From: Polyangium sp. y55x31 | Lineage (GTDB): Bacteria; Myxococcota_A; Polyangia; Polyangiales; Polyangiaceae | Length of the DNA stretch: 64,000 nt | Assembly: GCF_029946505.1 (NCBI RefSeq) | Contig: NZ_JARZHG010000031.1 | Location: 1 to 64,000 of the forward strand | Direction: 5' to 3' | Shown: piece after piece, positions 1-8,826 of the stretch | Numbering within the stretch: the stretch's first letter is position 1 | Layout of the letters: each line of letters starts with the position of its first letter | The notes under the pieces: generated by a model | What the model saw: only the letters and a program-made list of their open reading frames with translations | The model's database searches: none | Told to the model about the DNA's origin: nothing | Program-made: the position numbers and the translations under genes

Positions 1-167
1 GCCGGCGCCGCCGCTGCCGCTTCCGCCAGCGCCGCCGCTGCCGCCAGCGCCACCGCTTCCGCCCACGCCGCCGCTTCCGCCGCCGCCGGTGCCGCCGACG
101 CCGCCGCTTCCGCCCACGCCGCCCGCGCCACCACTTCCGCCCACGCCCCCCTGCCCTCCCGCGCCGC
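1..167. repeat. Low-complexity Gly/Ser/Ala-coding repeat
   Basis: Imperfect GGC/GGA/AGC-rich units, read on the minus strand, encode the GGSGGAG-type linker of the left-edge lipoprotein. The repeats are in frame and variable at third positions, so this is protein low complexity rather than a CRISPR array or a mobile repeat. Confidence 0.7.
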
Positions 168-339
168 TGGACGAGGCTGAGGACGATGACGACGAAACAA
201 ACGACCCGTCAGCCCCCGCATCCACGGGCGCAGGCGACACCGTCTCGACCGGCGAGCACGCGAACACGAGGGCGGGGAGCGCGAGCGCGGAGAGCACCCC
301 CGCGCTGCGCAAAAACGAGCGATCTCGGCGGCGAATCAC
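1..339 (-). CDS. Predicted lipoprotein with Gly/Ser/Ala linker, 3' end outside window
   Basis: The gene starts at a GTG (339) with a CTCGGGG stretch just upstream and runs off the left edge; 113 codons are visible. Residues 1-28 form a lipoprotein signal: Arg-rich start, hydrophobic core, and a VFAC lipobox with Cys28. A short acidic/Ser-rich spacer follows, then a long Gly-Gly-Ser/Ala/Val linker of the kind myxobacteria place between the lipid anchor and an exported domain. The functional domain lies outside the window, so no activity can be assigned. Similar linkers occur in the lipoproteins at 30990 and 40396. Lipoprotein nature is fairly sure; function is unknown. Confidence 0.72.
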   Translation of the reverse strand, partial: MIRRRDRSFLRSAGVLSALALPALVFACSPVETVSPAPVDAGADGSFVSSSSSSASSSGAGGQGGVGGSGGAGGVGGSGGVGGTGGGGSGGVGGSGGAGGSGGAGGSGSGGAG

Positions 340-381
340 CCCCGAGACCTTATCAGGCAGCCGCTCCCGCCGGGCCGCTTT

Positions 382-861
382 TCAGATGCCGCCGCGCGTG
401 CGGGCCTCGCGCTCGAGCTGCTCCTGGTACTCCACGCTGAAGCGCGCCCACGGCCGCGAGCGCAGGCGCGGAAAACCGATCGGCTCGCCCGTGCCCTCGC
501 ACAGGCCGTACGTGCCGTCGCTGAACTTCGCGAGCGCGCGGTCGATCTCCGAGAGGAGCTGCACGTCCCGTTCGAGCAGGCGCGAAGCCATCGCCGTCGC
601 GCCCTCGATGTTTGCCTCGTCCATCTCGTCGCCGACTTCGCGCCCGGTGTCGCGCTCTTGCTCCTGGCGCGTCTCGATGCTCGCCAGGATCTCCGCGCGC
701 CTCGTCTCCAGCAAGGTGCGCAGCTCTTCGCGCTGCTCCTGCGTGAGCTCGGGTTGCTCGTCGATCGACTCGGGGTTCAGCGCACCTGCGCGCGTTGCCG
801 GCCTCGCACCGGGCCCTCGCGGCGCGATGCTCCCGATCCCTACTCCCTTTCGAGCGTCCAT
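382..861 (-). CDS. DksA/TraR-family transcription factor lacking a complete zinc finger
   Basis: The 159-residue protein belongs to the DksA/TraR family, which binds the RNA polymerase secondary channel and cooperates with ppGpp. The ATG at 861 is chosen because AAAGGGG lies just upstream; longer in-frame starts have no such site. Residues about 45-110 form the coiled coil and carry the tip motif D-E-M-D-E-A, matching the functional DxxDxA of DksA. The C-terminal C4 zinc finger is reduced to one Cys (LCEGTGEPIG); the other three positions are Thr, Ser and Tyr. This resembles the zinc-independent DksA2 of Pseudomonas. It stands alone, between two lipoprotein genes on the same strand. Confidence 0.88.
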   Translation of the reverse strand: MDARKGVGIGSIAPRGPGARPATRAGALNPESIDEQPELTQEQREELRTLLETRRAEILASIETRQEQERDTGREVGDEMDEANIEGATAMASRLLERDVQLLSEIDRALAKFSDGTYGLCEGTGEPIGFPRLRSRPWARFSVEYQEQLEREARTRGGI

Positions 862-969
862 GGTCCCCTTTGCCGTTCGGCGAATGTTTTCCGGACGAAC
901 GGCAAGGGACATGCCCCTCGCCCTGCGCACGAATCGCACGTCGTGCCGGAGACGAGGAGCCTAGCAGGC

Positions 970-2970
970 TCAGCGGCGCGCGCCGCCCACTCCGAGCGTC
1001 TTGATGAGCCAGCCGATGTCCTCGAACGTCGCCTTCGAAGCCGTGATGCCTACCTCACCACGGGGTGCGTCCACGGTGCCCGTCGAGCTCGTCGTGACGA
1101 AGATCGGCGTCTCGCCTTGGTGCGGCATCGTGGAGACGGCGCGGACGAGCTGCTCGACCTTCGCATCTCCCTGCGAGCCGAAGACGTCCTTCATGCGCTC
1201 CAGGCTCTTGACGAGCGGGCCCATCGAGAGGAAGCCCGCGCCCATGAAGGTGCCGCGGCGGAGCGGCTCGAGATCCGTGCGCGACGCGATCGTCCCCGCG
1301 TCCGGCGCGCCGGTCTTCACCGCGAGCAGGCGCTTGACGAGCCCGTCGGGCTTGCCGCCCCCGACGGCGAGCCACGTGCGCGACTTGCCATCGGTCATGA
1401 GCAGGACGTGCACCTCGAAGCTGACGAGATCCTTCTGCGTGGCGCCCTTGATCTCGAGCAGCGCCGCCGGGACGTTCTCGATCTTGATCGACAGATCCAG
1501 CGAGTCGGGCCCGAGGGCCGCGGGGCCAGGGCCGACCTTCACCTTGGGCAGCGCCTTCGAGAGCTCGGGTCCGAGCTCCTTGCGCAGCGGATCCTGAAAA
1601 CCCTTGCGGTTGTAGACGTCCGCGACCTTGCGGAGCTGCTTTCCGAGGTTCGCCGAGCCCTCCTCGTAGCCGGCGAGGCTCCAGCCGAGCCAGCCGTTCA
1701 CGAGGGCGTCGGCCTCTTGCTGCGGGGTGCGCTTTCCGCCCTTCACGTCCACGACCTCGCCGCGGCCGCTCGCCGTGACCGTCTCGACGTCCTTGCCCAT
1801 GGGCCAGTCGAAGAGCTCCCCGACCGCGCGATGATCGGCCTCGGAGCCGATGTTCACCTTCGCGAGGACGCCTTCGACGAGGAGGCGCGCCGTGCGCAGG
1901 ATCGGCTGGAAGCGCTTCGGGTCGGAGCCGCGGCCGTAGAAGACGCTCGCGCTGTCCTTGGGCGCGCGCCAGAAGATCGCCGGCGGCGGGCCCGCGCGCT
2001 CGGGCCGCTCGCCCATGAGGCCGCTCACCCAGGAGTTTTTCCCGCGCATCGCGAGCGAGGTGCTCGAGCGCAGGCACGTGGCCGGATCCATGGAGACGTC
2101 GACCGTGAGTTTGTCCGCGTCCTGCGCGAAGGCGACGATCTCGTCCGCGAGGCCCGTGGCCGCGTCGACGATCGCGCGGTCGAACTTGGGCTCACCGATG
2201 GCGAGCTCGGCCTGCGCGATCACGGGCAAACCCTGCACCTGCGTGCGAAGCAGCGAGCCATACCGGGCCTCGGCCGGCGCGATGCGCACTTCGAGGTGCA
2301 TGTCCGAAGCTGCGCCGGCCTGCGCCGGCAACGTGCGCGTGAGGTACGGGGCGAGCGTGGTGACGTCCTTCTCCTTCGGCCCGCACACGAGCCGCGCCGG
2401 CGTCGCGCCCGCGGACGCCGCGATCACGCACGTCGAGCTCGACCTGCCGCCGATGCGAAACATGCCCGGGCCGAGCTCCGTGACGGGGCCCGCGCCCTCG
2501 ACGGCCATCTTCGCCTTTTCGATGGAGGTGAGGCCGAGCGAGAACGCCACGAACGCGCCGGGGCGCTTCGACTGCGTTTCGAGAGAGGCCACCGCGAAGA
2601 CGGGCGCGTCGAGGGAGACGACGGCCGCGAGGCTGCGCACGTCGACGTTGCTCGACACGACGTCGCGCAGGAGCTTCCGGAGCTCGCCCTCGACGCCGCC
2701 CATGAGCGGCTCGGGCGGAATGGCCGCGCACGTCCCGAAGTTGTTCAGCGTGGCCGCGGGGTTCTTCCAGCCGAAGTACGCGACGACGTCCTCGGGCTCC
2801 GGCACCGGCGAAAGATCGTAGGCCGTCTCGGTCGGCTGAGGGGCGGCGACTTGCGCTGCGCCCTTTTCTTTCGAGGCATCGGCCGGCGTCTTCGTGGGTT
2901 CGACGGTCGCAGGCGACGGGCCACACGCGAGGGCGAGGAGAGCAAAGGCCGGAAGGAGCGACGTACGCAT
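970..2970 (-). CDS. Large predicted lipoprotein of unknown function
   Basis: This 666-residue protein starts at ATG 2970. Residues 1-16 form a short lipoprotein signal ending in LALAC (Cys16), followed by a Pro/Thr/Lys-rich spacer to about residue 50. The rest is a mixed alpha/beta-looking globular sequence with no transmembrane helix and no motif I recognise. It contains few cysteines and many charged residues, consistent with an exported folded protein. The start is about 100 bp from the divergent lipoprotein gene at 3073, so the two may share a promoter region. It may be a lineage-specific family. Confidence 0.82.
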   Translation of the reverse strand: MRTSLLPAFALLALACGPSPATVEPTKTPADASKEKGAAQVAAPQPTETAYDLSPVPEPEDVVAYFGWKNPAATLNNFGTCAAIPPEPLMGGVEGELRKLLRDVVSSNVDVRSLAAVVSLDAPVFAVASLETQSKRPGAFVAFSLGLTSIEKAKMAVEGAGPVTELGPGMFRIGGRSSSTCVIAASAGATPARLVCGPKEKDVTTLAPYLTRTLPAQAGAASDMHLEVRIAPAEARYGSLLRTQVQGLPVIAQAELAIGEPKFDRAIVDAATGLADEIVAFAQDADKLTVDVSMDPATCLRSSTSLAMRGKNSWVSGLMGERPERAGPPPAIFWRAPKDSASVFYGRGSDPKRFQPILRTARLLVEGVLAKVNIGSEADHRAVGELFDWPMGKDVETVTASGRGEVVDVKGGKRTPQQEADALVNGWLGWSLAGYEEGSANLGKQLRKVADVYNRKGFQDPLRKELGPELSKALPKVKVGPGPAALGPDSLDLSIKIENVPAALLEIKGATQKDLVSFEVHVLLMTDGKSRTWLAVGGGKPDGLVKRLLAVKTGAPDAGTIASRTDLEPLRRGTFMGAGFLSMGPLVKSLERMKDVFGSQGDAKVEQLVRAVSTMPHQGETPIFVTTSSTGTVDAPRGEVGITASKATFEDIGWLIKTLGVGGARR

Positions 2971-3072
2971 GGGCCGCCTTATACGGCGGGCCGATGCGGG
3001 CGTCGAGGAGAGCCAGATTCACGCGCAGGCTCGGGCTTGCGTTCCGCGCGACCTCGTCCTACGCCGAGCTTC

Positions 3073-3807
3073 ATGCGTCTACGGCCCCGCTTCGACAAGC
3101 TGCTCCGCATCTCGACCCTCGGATTGCCGGCGCTCGTTGCCGCCTTTGCCGCGGCGTGCGGCGGCGAGTCGACCCCGCCCCCGGCCAACCCCGAGCCGCC
3201 CCCCGCGGCGACGACCGCGCCCGCGCCGACGGAGGCCCCGACGGCCGCGCCCGAGACGCCTCCGCCCCAACCGACGGCGTCGGCGAGCGCCGAAGCGCCG
3301 CCCCCGCCGAAGTCGTCCGCGGAGGAGCGGCCGCCGGTGCTGATGAGCTCCGACAAGGAGCTGCAATCGGTCTTCACCACGAGCCCCGGCGCGAAGCTCG
3401 AGCTCGGCGACGACTCGGGCCGCGCCGTCTTCCGCATCCGCGAAGGCTCGCTCGGCTCGCCGCACATCATCACGTTCAAGATCGACACGAAGGGCAAGTC
3501 GACCGGCGTGCCGATCGGCAAGATCTACCGGCTGCTCGTGCAGATCGAGAACTCGCCGGATCTGCCCACGCTCGAGACCCTGGACAAACCCTTCGAGTTC
3601 AGCTTCCCCGCGGGCAACAAGAAGGACGCGAACCTCGCGATCGGCGAGTTGAAGGTCGACGACAAGGGCCGCGAGAAGATCACGTGGACCGTGGTCGCGC
3701 CCGAGAAGATCGACGACTCGACGGGGATGGCCTTCTTCAAGATCAAGTCGATCGGCAACTACTTCATGCACGTCACGGCGAAGCCCCCGACCGAGGCGCC
3801 CAAGTGA
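3073..3807 (+). CDS. Predicted lipoprotein with Pro/Ala-rich linker
   Basis: The gene encodes 244 residues. The start is ATG 3073, followed by a signal with AFAAAC (Cys29). Residues about 33-90 are a Pro/Ala/Thr/Glu linker, a typical flexible tether. The remaining 150 residues look like a compact beta-rich domain with regularly spaced charged and aromatic residues. I do not recognise the family. The last 35 bases overlap the 3' end of the convergent flavoprotein gene at 3773. It is divergent from the lipoprotein ending at 2970. Confidence 0.8.
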   Translation: MRLRPRFDKLLRISTLGLPALVAAFAAACGGESTPPPANPEPPPAATTAPAPTEAPTAAPETPPPQPTASASAEAPPPPKSSAEERPPVLMSSDKELQSVFTTSPGAKLELGDDSGRAVFRIREGSLGSPHIITFKIDTKGKSTGVPIGKIYRLLVQIENSPDLPTLETLDKPFEFSFPAGNKKDANLAIGELKVDDKGREKITWTVVAPEKIDDSTGMAFFKIKSIGNYFMHVTAKPPTEAPK

Positions 3808-5011
3808 AACGCGCCTGATCGATCGCCCAGCCGAACAAAGCCCCCCCGAGATCGAGCGCGCTCCTGCCGAGCGCGCGCCGATCGACTCGTTCACCCGCGA
3901 AATAATCCATCCCCGCCCGCGCGAGCGCGTGCGAGCCCGTGACCCATCGTTCGATCACGGGGCGCGCGCCGCCGTACACGAAGCGCGCCGCACGCGCGCG
4001 GAGTCGTAGATCCAAACCGAGGCGGCTCGCGCGGAGCACCGAGGGGAACGCGGCGAACGAGAGGTCGCCCGCGTCGAGCGCACGCGCGAGGAACGGGCCT
4101 GCGACGGAGCCGTACTGGATCGCCTGCGCGATGCCCTCGCCGAGCGCCGGATCGATGCCCGCCGCCTCACCCACGAGGAGCACGCGCGGCCGCGCGAAGG
4201 GCTCGTGCAAGGAGAGGCCTCGTTCGGCGAAACGTCGCAGCGAGGACGCGGGCACGGGCACGCCCTGATCGTTCGCGCGGGCGAGGAGCCGCTCGGCCGG
4301 CGCAGGTTCGGTCGCGGCGCGCTCGGGTACGCCGTCGGCGCGGAGCTCGTAGATGCCACGACAAACCAAGGCTTCTCCGTGGACGAGCGTCGGAAAATCC
4401 CACGCGTACCCGGGCAAACCCCGCGCAGCCATGTCGAAATGGAGGACGTCGCGCGGGCCGTCGCCGCGCGCGTCGGGCGTGTCGACCTCCACGGCCTGCG
4501 CCATGAACGCGCCGCGCGGCAAGCCGAGCGCGCGCCGCACGACGCTGCCGACGCCGTCTGCGCCGACGACGGCGCGGGCGCGAATCTCGCCGATCGAGGT
4601 CTCGATCCGCGCGTCGTGCGCGCCGACCACGAGGCCGGTGACCTTCACGCCGTCGCGCACGCGGATGCCACGCGCCAAGGCCTGCCGCGCAAGAGCGTGA
4701 TCGAACTCGAAGCGGCGGACGACACGGCCGATCGGCGGCCCCTCGGCGCGCGCGGCGAGCCTTCGGCCCGAGGCGTCCACGGACAAACCGTGGATCGGGA
4801 CCGACGGGACGAAGGCACGCACGCCGATGGACGCGAGCAGCCGATCCGCGCGCGCGCCGATCGCACCCGCGCAGATCTTTTCGCGCGGATAGGTCCCTCG
4901 TTCGAGCACGACGATCCGCTCGGCGAGCCGGGGCGCGGCGTGCGCGAAGAAGAGCGCCGTCGAGATGCCGGCGGGGCCTCCGCCGACGATCACGATCTCC
5001 GCGTCGAGCAT
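3773..5011 (-). CDS. FAD-dependent oxidoreductase, geranylgeranyl reductase family
   Basis: This is a 412-residue flavoprotein with an N-terminal Rossmann motif (IVIVGGGPAGIS, residues 6-17), the family's KICAGAIG-type segment near residue 46, a GADGVGS motif near 150, and the second FAD motif LLVGEAAGIDPALGEGI near 275-292. This arrangement is that of the geranylgeranyl reductase/PHBH-like group, which reduces isoprenoid double bonds in quinones, archaeal-type lipids or pigments, or acts on halogenated or aromatic substrates. The exact substrate cannot be read from sequence. It lies 15 bp downstream of argJB on the same strand and may be read through from it, without an obvious pathway link. 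Its 3' end overlaps the convergent lipoprotein gene. Confidence 0.85.
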   Translation of the reverse strand: MLDAEIVIVGGGPAGISTALFFAHAAPRLAERIVVLERGTYPREKICAGAIGARADRLLASIGVRAFVPSVPIHGLSVDASGRRLAARAEGPPIGRVVRRFEFDHALARQALARGIRVRDGVKVTGLVVGAHDARIETSIGEIRARAVVGADGVGSVVRRALGLPRGAFMAQAVEVDTPDARGDGPRDVLHFDMAARGLPGYAWDFPTLVHGEALVCRGIYELRADGVPERAATEPAPAERLLARANDQGVPVPASSLRRFAERGLSLHEPFARPRVLLVGEAAGIDPALGEGIAQAIQYGSVAGPFLARALDAGDLSFAAFPSVLRASRLGLDLRLRARAARFVYGGARPVIERWVTGSHALARAGMDYFAGERVDRRALGRSALDLGGALFGWAIDQARFTWAPRSGASP

Positions 5012-5026
5012 GGCGCGAACGCGGGC

Positions 5027-7150
5027 TCAGCCCATGGGGAATTCTTCGCCCTCTTTGGGCGCACCGGCGCGGATCATCGTGCCGACGCCGCGCGAGGTGA
5101 AGAGCTCGGCCACCACGTTGTGTGGGACGCGGCCGTCGATGATGTGCACCGTCTCCACGCCGCCTTCGAGCGCGCGCAGGATCGACGCCGCCTTCGGGAG
5201 CATGCCGCCCGTGACCGTGCCGTCGCGCATGCGCGCGTCGAGCTCTTCCGCGCTCATCTCCGACACGAGCAGCCCGTTCGAGAGGATGCCCGCGACGTCG
5301 GTCAGGTAGATGAGCTTGCGCGCGCCGCACGCGACCGCGACCTCGGCGGCGACGGTGTCGGCGTTGATGTTGTACGTGTTCCCGTCCTTGCCGAGGCCGA
5401 TCGGCGAGATGACGGGGATGTACCCCTTGCCGAGCAGAAGCTCGAGCACGTCGGGATCGATCCGCGCGACCTCGCCGACGTAGCCGAGGTCCTTGCCCGG
5501 CGGCATGTTCATCTTGCGCGCCTCGATCAGGCCGCCGTCCTTGCCGGACAAACCCACGGCCTTCGTGCCCGCGCGCGCGAGCGAGGCGACGACCTCCTTG
5601 TTGATCTGGCCCGTGAGGACCATCTCGACGACACGCAGGCTCGCGGCGTCCGTGACGCGCAGGCCGTCGACGAACTCGGTCGTTTGCCCCATCTGCTCGA
5701 GCGTGCGCGAGATCTCCGGGCCGCCGCCGTGCACGATGATCGGCCGGAGACCGACGGCCTGGAGCAGGCGCACGTCCTCGGCGAAGCGATCCTTGAGGTC
5801 GGAGCGCACCATCGCGGCGCCGCCGTACTTGATGACGGCGCGCGTGCCGGCGAAGCGCTCGATGTAGCGGAGCGCCTGCACGAGCGTGTCGGCCTTGAGC
5901 TCGGGCGTCTTGTGGTCGAGGCTCGGGTCGCGGCGGACCGGGCCCTCGGGGTCGACGAGCACCGCGGCGTAGTCGGCGTTGATTCGTACGTAGTCGTAGG
6001 AAAGGTCGCAGCCCCAGGCCGTCGCCTCACCCACGCCCGTGCCGACCTCGATGTCGACGAAGACCTCTTCGCCGCGGAGGAGCGCGCGGAGCGCGTCGGC
6101 GTCGAACGGCTGCGGCTTGCCCTGCGCGTAGACGAGGACGTTCTGCAGGCGCACGCTCGCGACGGCCGGATCGAAGCGAAGGTGCTGCTCGGCCGCGCGC
6201 GAGCCGACCGCCGCGAGGACACGGCCCCAGTTCGGGTCGGTCCCGAAAAACGCGGCCTTCGCGAGGTTCGACTCGGTGACGGCGCGAGCGAGCGCGCGCG
6301 CGGACGTGAGGTCCTCGGCGCCGCGCACGGTGACCGTGATGAGGTGCTGCGCGCCCTCGCCATCAGCGGCGATGCTGCGCGCGAGCTCGCGGCAGATGTC
6401 GATGAGCGCCGCCGCGAAGCTCTGCGCCTCGGGCGAGTCGCGGCGCGTGATCGGGTCGTTCTCCGCCATGCCGTTCGCGAGCACGAGGACCTGATCGTTC
6501 GTCGACGTGTCGCGATCGACGCTGACCATGTTGAAGGTCTCGTCGACCGCCGCGTGCAAGATCCCGTCGAGCACGGAGACGTCGATCGCCACGTCGGTCA
6601 CGAGGAACGCGAGCATCGTGGCCATGTTCGGGTGGATCATGCCCGAGCCCTTGGCGATGCCCGCGATGCGCACGCGATCCCCGCCGAGGAAGATCTCCCG
6701 CGAGGCGAGCTTCGTGCACGTGTCCGTCGTGAGGATCGCCTCGGCCGCAGGCGTGGGATCCTGGCTGAGCTTGGCGATGAGGCCGGGGACCGCGGCGGAG
6801 ACCTTTCCGTGCGGCAGAGGCACGCCGATGACGCCGGTCGAGCACGTGAGGACCGCGTCGACGGGGACGCCGAGCGCATCGGCGACGGAGGCGGCCATGC
6901 GCTGGTTCGCCTGGACGCCTTCTTCACCCGCGAGGCAGTTCGCGTTGCCGCTGTTCGCCACGATCGCGCGTGCGTCCTTGCGAGGCAGCCGCGCGACGTT
7001 CCAGTCGACGCACGCCGCGCGCGACTTCGAGCGCGTGAAGCATCCGGCCGCGACGGCGGGCACCTCGGAGAGCACGAGCGCGAGATCGGGGCGTTTGACC
7101 TTGATGCCGGCAGAGGCCCCGGCAAACGAGAATCCAAGCGGTATTTTCAC
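5027..7150 (-). CDS. argJB: Fused ArgJ-ArgB: glutamate/ornithine N-acetyltransferase and acetylglutamate kinase
   Basis: A single uninterrupted 707-residue reading frame joins two arginine-biosynthesis enzymes. Residues 1 to about 400 are ArgJ, which moves acetyl from N-acetylornithine to glutamate. They carry CSTGVIG (103-109) and the self-cleavage site KGSGMIHPNMATML with Ala177/Thr178, where Thr178 becomes the new N-terminal nucleophile. Residues about 415-700 are ArgB, with VIKYGGAAM (Lys441), HGGGPE (474-479) and INADTVAAEVA (595-605). Because ArgJ cleaves itself, the expected products are an alpha chain and a beta chain carrying the kinase. argC lies directly upstream on the same strand with a 67-bp gap, so the two probably form an argC-argJB operon. 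Confidence 0.95.
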   Translation of the reverse strand: MKIPLGFSFAGASAGIKVKRPDLALVLSEVPAVAAGCFTRSKSRAACVDWNVARLPRKDARAIVANSGNANCLAGEEGVQANQRMAASVADALGVPVDAVLTCSTGVIGVPLPHGKVSAAVPGLIAKLSQDPTPAAEAILTTDTCTKLASREIFLGGDRVRIAGIAKGSGMIHPNMATMLAFLVTDVAIDVSVLDGILHAAVDETFNMVSVDRDTSTNDQVLVLANGMAENDPITRRDSPEAQSFAAALIDICRELARSIAADGEGAQHLITVTVRGAEDLTSARALARAVTESNLAKAAFFGTDPNWGRVLAAVGSRAAEQHLRFDPAVASVRLQNVLVYAQGKPQPFDADALRALLRGEEVFVDIEVGTGVGEATAWGCDLSYDYVRINADYAAVLVDPEGPVRRDPSLDHKTPELKADTLVQALRYIERFAGTRAVIKYGGAAMVRSDLKDRFAEDVRLLQAVGLRPIIVHGGGPEISRTLEQMGQTTEFVDGLRVTDAASLRVVEMVLTGQINKEVVASLARAGTKAVGLSGKDGGLIEARKMNMPPGKDLGYVGEVARIDPDVLELLLGKGYIPVISPIGLGKDGNTYNINADTVAAEVAVACGARKLIYLTDVAGILSNGLLVSEMSAEELDARMRDGTVTGGMLPKAASILRALEGGVETVHIIDGRVPHNVVAELFTSRGVGTMIRAGAPKEGEEFPMG

Positions 7151-7217
7151 GGGCCACCTCGGGGTAGGGGGAAGCCGCGGCGCGCGTCGCGACGCGGGGG
7201 AGCCCTTCTTGGGTCAG

Positions 7218-8264
7218 TCAATGCGGCGAAAGCGGCGGCGCGCCGATCATGGCGCAGAGGTTCTGGAGCGCCTGGGAGGCGGCCCCCTTCAGCAGGTTGT
7301 CGAGCGCAGACGTGACGACGACCGAGCCCCGCTCGGCATCGGCACGAACGCCGAGGCGCGCATACGGAGTGTACGCGACCTGGGCGAGCGTGACGTCCTC
7401 CGGCGCGCGCACCTCGACGAGGTCCGCAGGAGCGTACGCGCGGCGGAAGAGCGCCTCGATCTGGTCGGGCGCGACCGTGCCCGAGAGGCGCGCGAAGGCC
7501 GTGACGAGCAGGCCGCGGCGCACGGGCAAGAGGTGCGGGACAAACGTGACGGAGGCGCGCGCGCGGCCCGCGCGCGAGAGCGCTTGCTCGATCTCGGGTG
7601 TGTGCTGGTGGTTGCCCACGCGATACGGCGAGAGGTTCTCGTCGACCTCCATGAACGTGTAGCGCTCTTCGACCTTGCGGCCCGCGCCCGACACGCCGCT
7701 CTTGCCGTCGACGTACATCGACGCGGGGTCGATCGCGCCCGCCTCGACGAGCGGCGCGAGCGCGAGGATCGCGGCCGTCGCGTAGCAGCCGGGGTTCGCG
7801 ATGAGGCGCGCGTCCTTCGCGCCGCCGGTGCGCGTCGAGGCCGAGGCGACCTCGGGCAAACCGTAGTGCGCCTCGGCGAGCAGCTCGGGCGCGGGATGCT
7901 CGAAGCCGTACCAGCGCGGATACGCGGCCGGATCTTCGAGGCGAAACGCGCCCGAGAGATCGACGACACGCACGCCGTGCGCGAGCAGCTCCGGCGCGAG
8001 CTTGGCCGAGACCTCGGCGGGCGTCGCGAGCAGCGCGACCTCGCTCTGCCGCGCCACCGCGACGGCGTCGCTCATCGGCGCGACCGGGAGCTTCGAGACG
8101 CTCGCGGGCACACGCACGCGATCACCGAGCTTCGATCCTTGCCACCGATCCGCGGCGACACCGACGAGCGAGAGGGAACCGTGGTCGGCGACGAGCCGCG
8201 CGAGCTCGCTGCCGGCGAAGCCGCTGACGCCGAGGATCGAGACGGGGACTTTGGACGCGCTCAC
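7218..8264 (-). CDS. argC: N-acetyl-gamma-glutamyl-phosphate reductase
   Basis: The 348-residue product reduces N-acetylglutamyl phosphate to the semialdehyde with NADPH, the step after ArgB. The N-terminal NADP-binding motif is ILGVSGFAGSE (residues 10-20). The catalytic Cys160 lies in ANPGCYAT, and the dimer/active-site segment around VSGAGRKVEE and NHQHTPEIE follows. Length is normal for the family. The start is GTG 8264, very close to a candidate promoter. argJB follows 67 bp downstream, so four enzymatic activities in the acetyl cycle (C, J two reactions, B) are encoded by two genes here. Confidence 0.96.
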   Translation of the reverse strand: MSASKVPVSILGVSGFAGSELARLVADHGSLSLVGVAADRWQGSKLGDRVRVPASVSKLPVAPMSDAVAVARQSEVALLATPAEVSAKLAPELLAHGVRVVDLSGAFRLEDPAAYPRWYGFEHPAPELLAEAHYGLPEVASASTRTGGAKDARLIANPGCYATAAILALAPLVEAGAIDPASMYVDGKSGVSGAGRKVEERYTFMEVDENLSPYRVGNHQHTPEIEQALSRAGRARASVTFVPHLLPVRRGLLVTAFARLSGTVAPDQIEALFRRAYAPADLVEVRAPEDVTLAQVAYTPYARLGVRADAERGSVVVTSALDNLLKGAASQALQNLCAMIGAPPLSPH

Positions 8265-8273
8265 GGGCGCGCT

Positions 8274-8302
8274 TCCCTACAGAGCGTCGGAGCCCTTGTC
8301 AA
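8274..8302 (-). promoter_or_regulatory. Candidate sigma-70-type promoter of argC-argJB
   Basis: On the minus strand a perfect -35 box TTGACA (8302-8297) is followed after 17 bases by TAGGGA (8279-8274), a poor -10. Transcription would begin about at the GTG of argC, giving a nearly leaderless message. The -35 is striking in this GC-rich region; the -10 match is weak. Confidence 0.35.
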
Positions 8303-8369
8303 ACGGTTGTGCATGCCCGCCGCATGATGGCACCTCGGTTGCTCGTCCCAGTCGCAAGCGAGGTGACCT

Positions 8370-8798
8370 GTGCGGATCAGAAGCAACGTTGGCGCCCGGG
8401 ACGGACGATATCGGCAAGCGAATCGCGGCGCATGGATTTTGCTGCCGTTTTTCGCATTCTCGATGCTGGCCGCGGGCTGTACCGCGACGCTGTCGGCCGG
8501 GACCCCGAACGTGGGCGGGTACGACGTGGCGTACGCGGAGGCCGTTCCCATCGATGTAAATCGGTACCCGGCCGCCGAGTATCGGGGCCGGCTCGCTTAC
8601 CTCGTCGAGGGGCGCTGGTACTGGCCGACGGACAGCGGCTGGGTCGTGTTCCTCGATGAGCCGCCTGAGCTCGCGTATTACCGCTCGCGCGTCCAGGCCG
8701 CGCCGCGCGCCGTGCCGCCGCCCGCGGTCGAGTACGGCTATCCGCCGGTTCGTCCCACGAAACCGCGCGAGATCCATCGCGAGTACCGGCCTCAATGA
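8370..8798 (+). CDS. Small predicted lipoprotein
   Basis: The 142-residue protein starts at GTG 8370, with AGGTGA just upstream. A basic N-terminus and hydrophobic stretch end in LAAGC (Cys37), a lipobox. The mature part is rich in Tyr, Trp and Pro, with a central RGRLAYLVEGRWYW segment and a Pro/Arg-rich C-terminus. This composition is common in small myxobacterial surface lipoproteins. It is 28 bp upstream of another lipoprotein gene (8827), probably in the same operon, and divergent from argC. Function unknown. Confidence 0.75.
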   Translation: MRIRSNVGARDGRYRQANRGAWILLPFFAFSMLAAGCTATLSAGTPNVGGYDVAYAEAVPIDVNRYPAAEYRGRLAYLVEGRWYWPTDSGWVVFLDEPPELAYYRSRVQAAPRAVPPPAVEYGYPPVRPTKPREIHREYRPQ

Positions 8799-8826
8799 CG
8801 GACAACTGACAGGGGGAGGTGTTTCC

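Noticed and set aside
658-3072. Long open frame on the plus strand in front of the lipoprotein gene at 3073
   Set aside because: It lies opposite the real lipoprotein gene at 970-2970, is Arg/Ala/His-rich without motifs, and only its last part (from ATG 3073) makes a proper lipoprotein.
4205-7315. A 1036-codon open frame on the plus strand across argJB
   Set aside because: It is antisense to well-identified enzymes and has Arg/Asp/His-rich shadow composition caused by GC-rich third positions.
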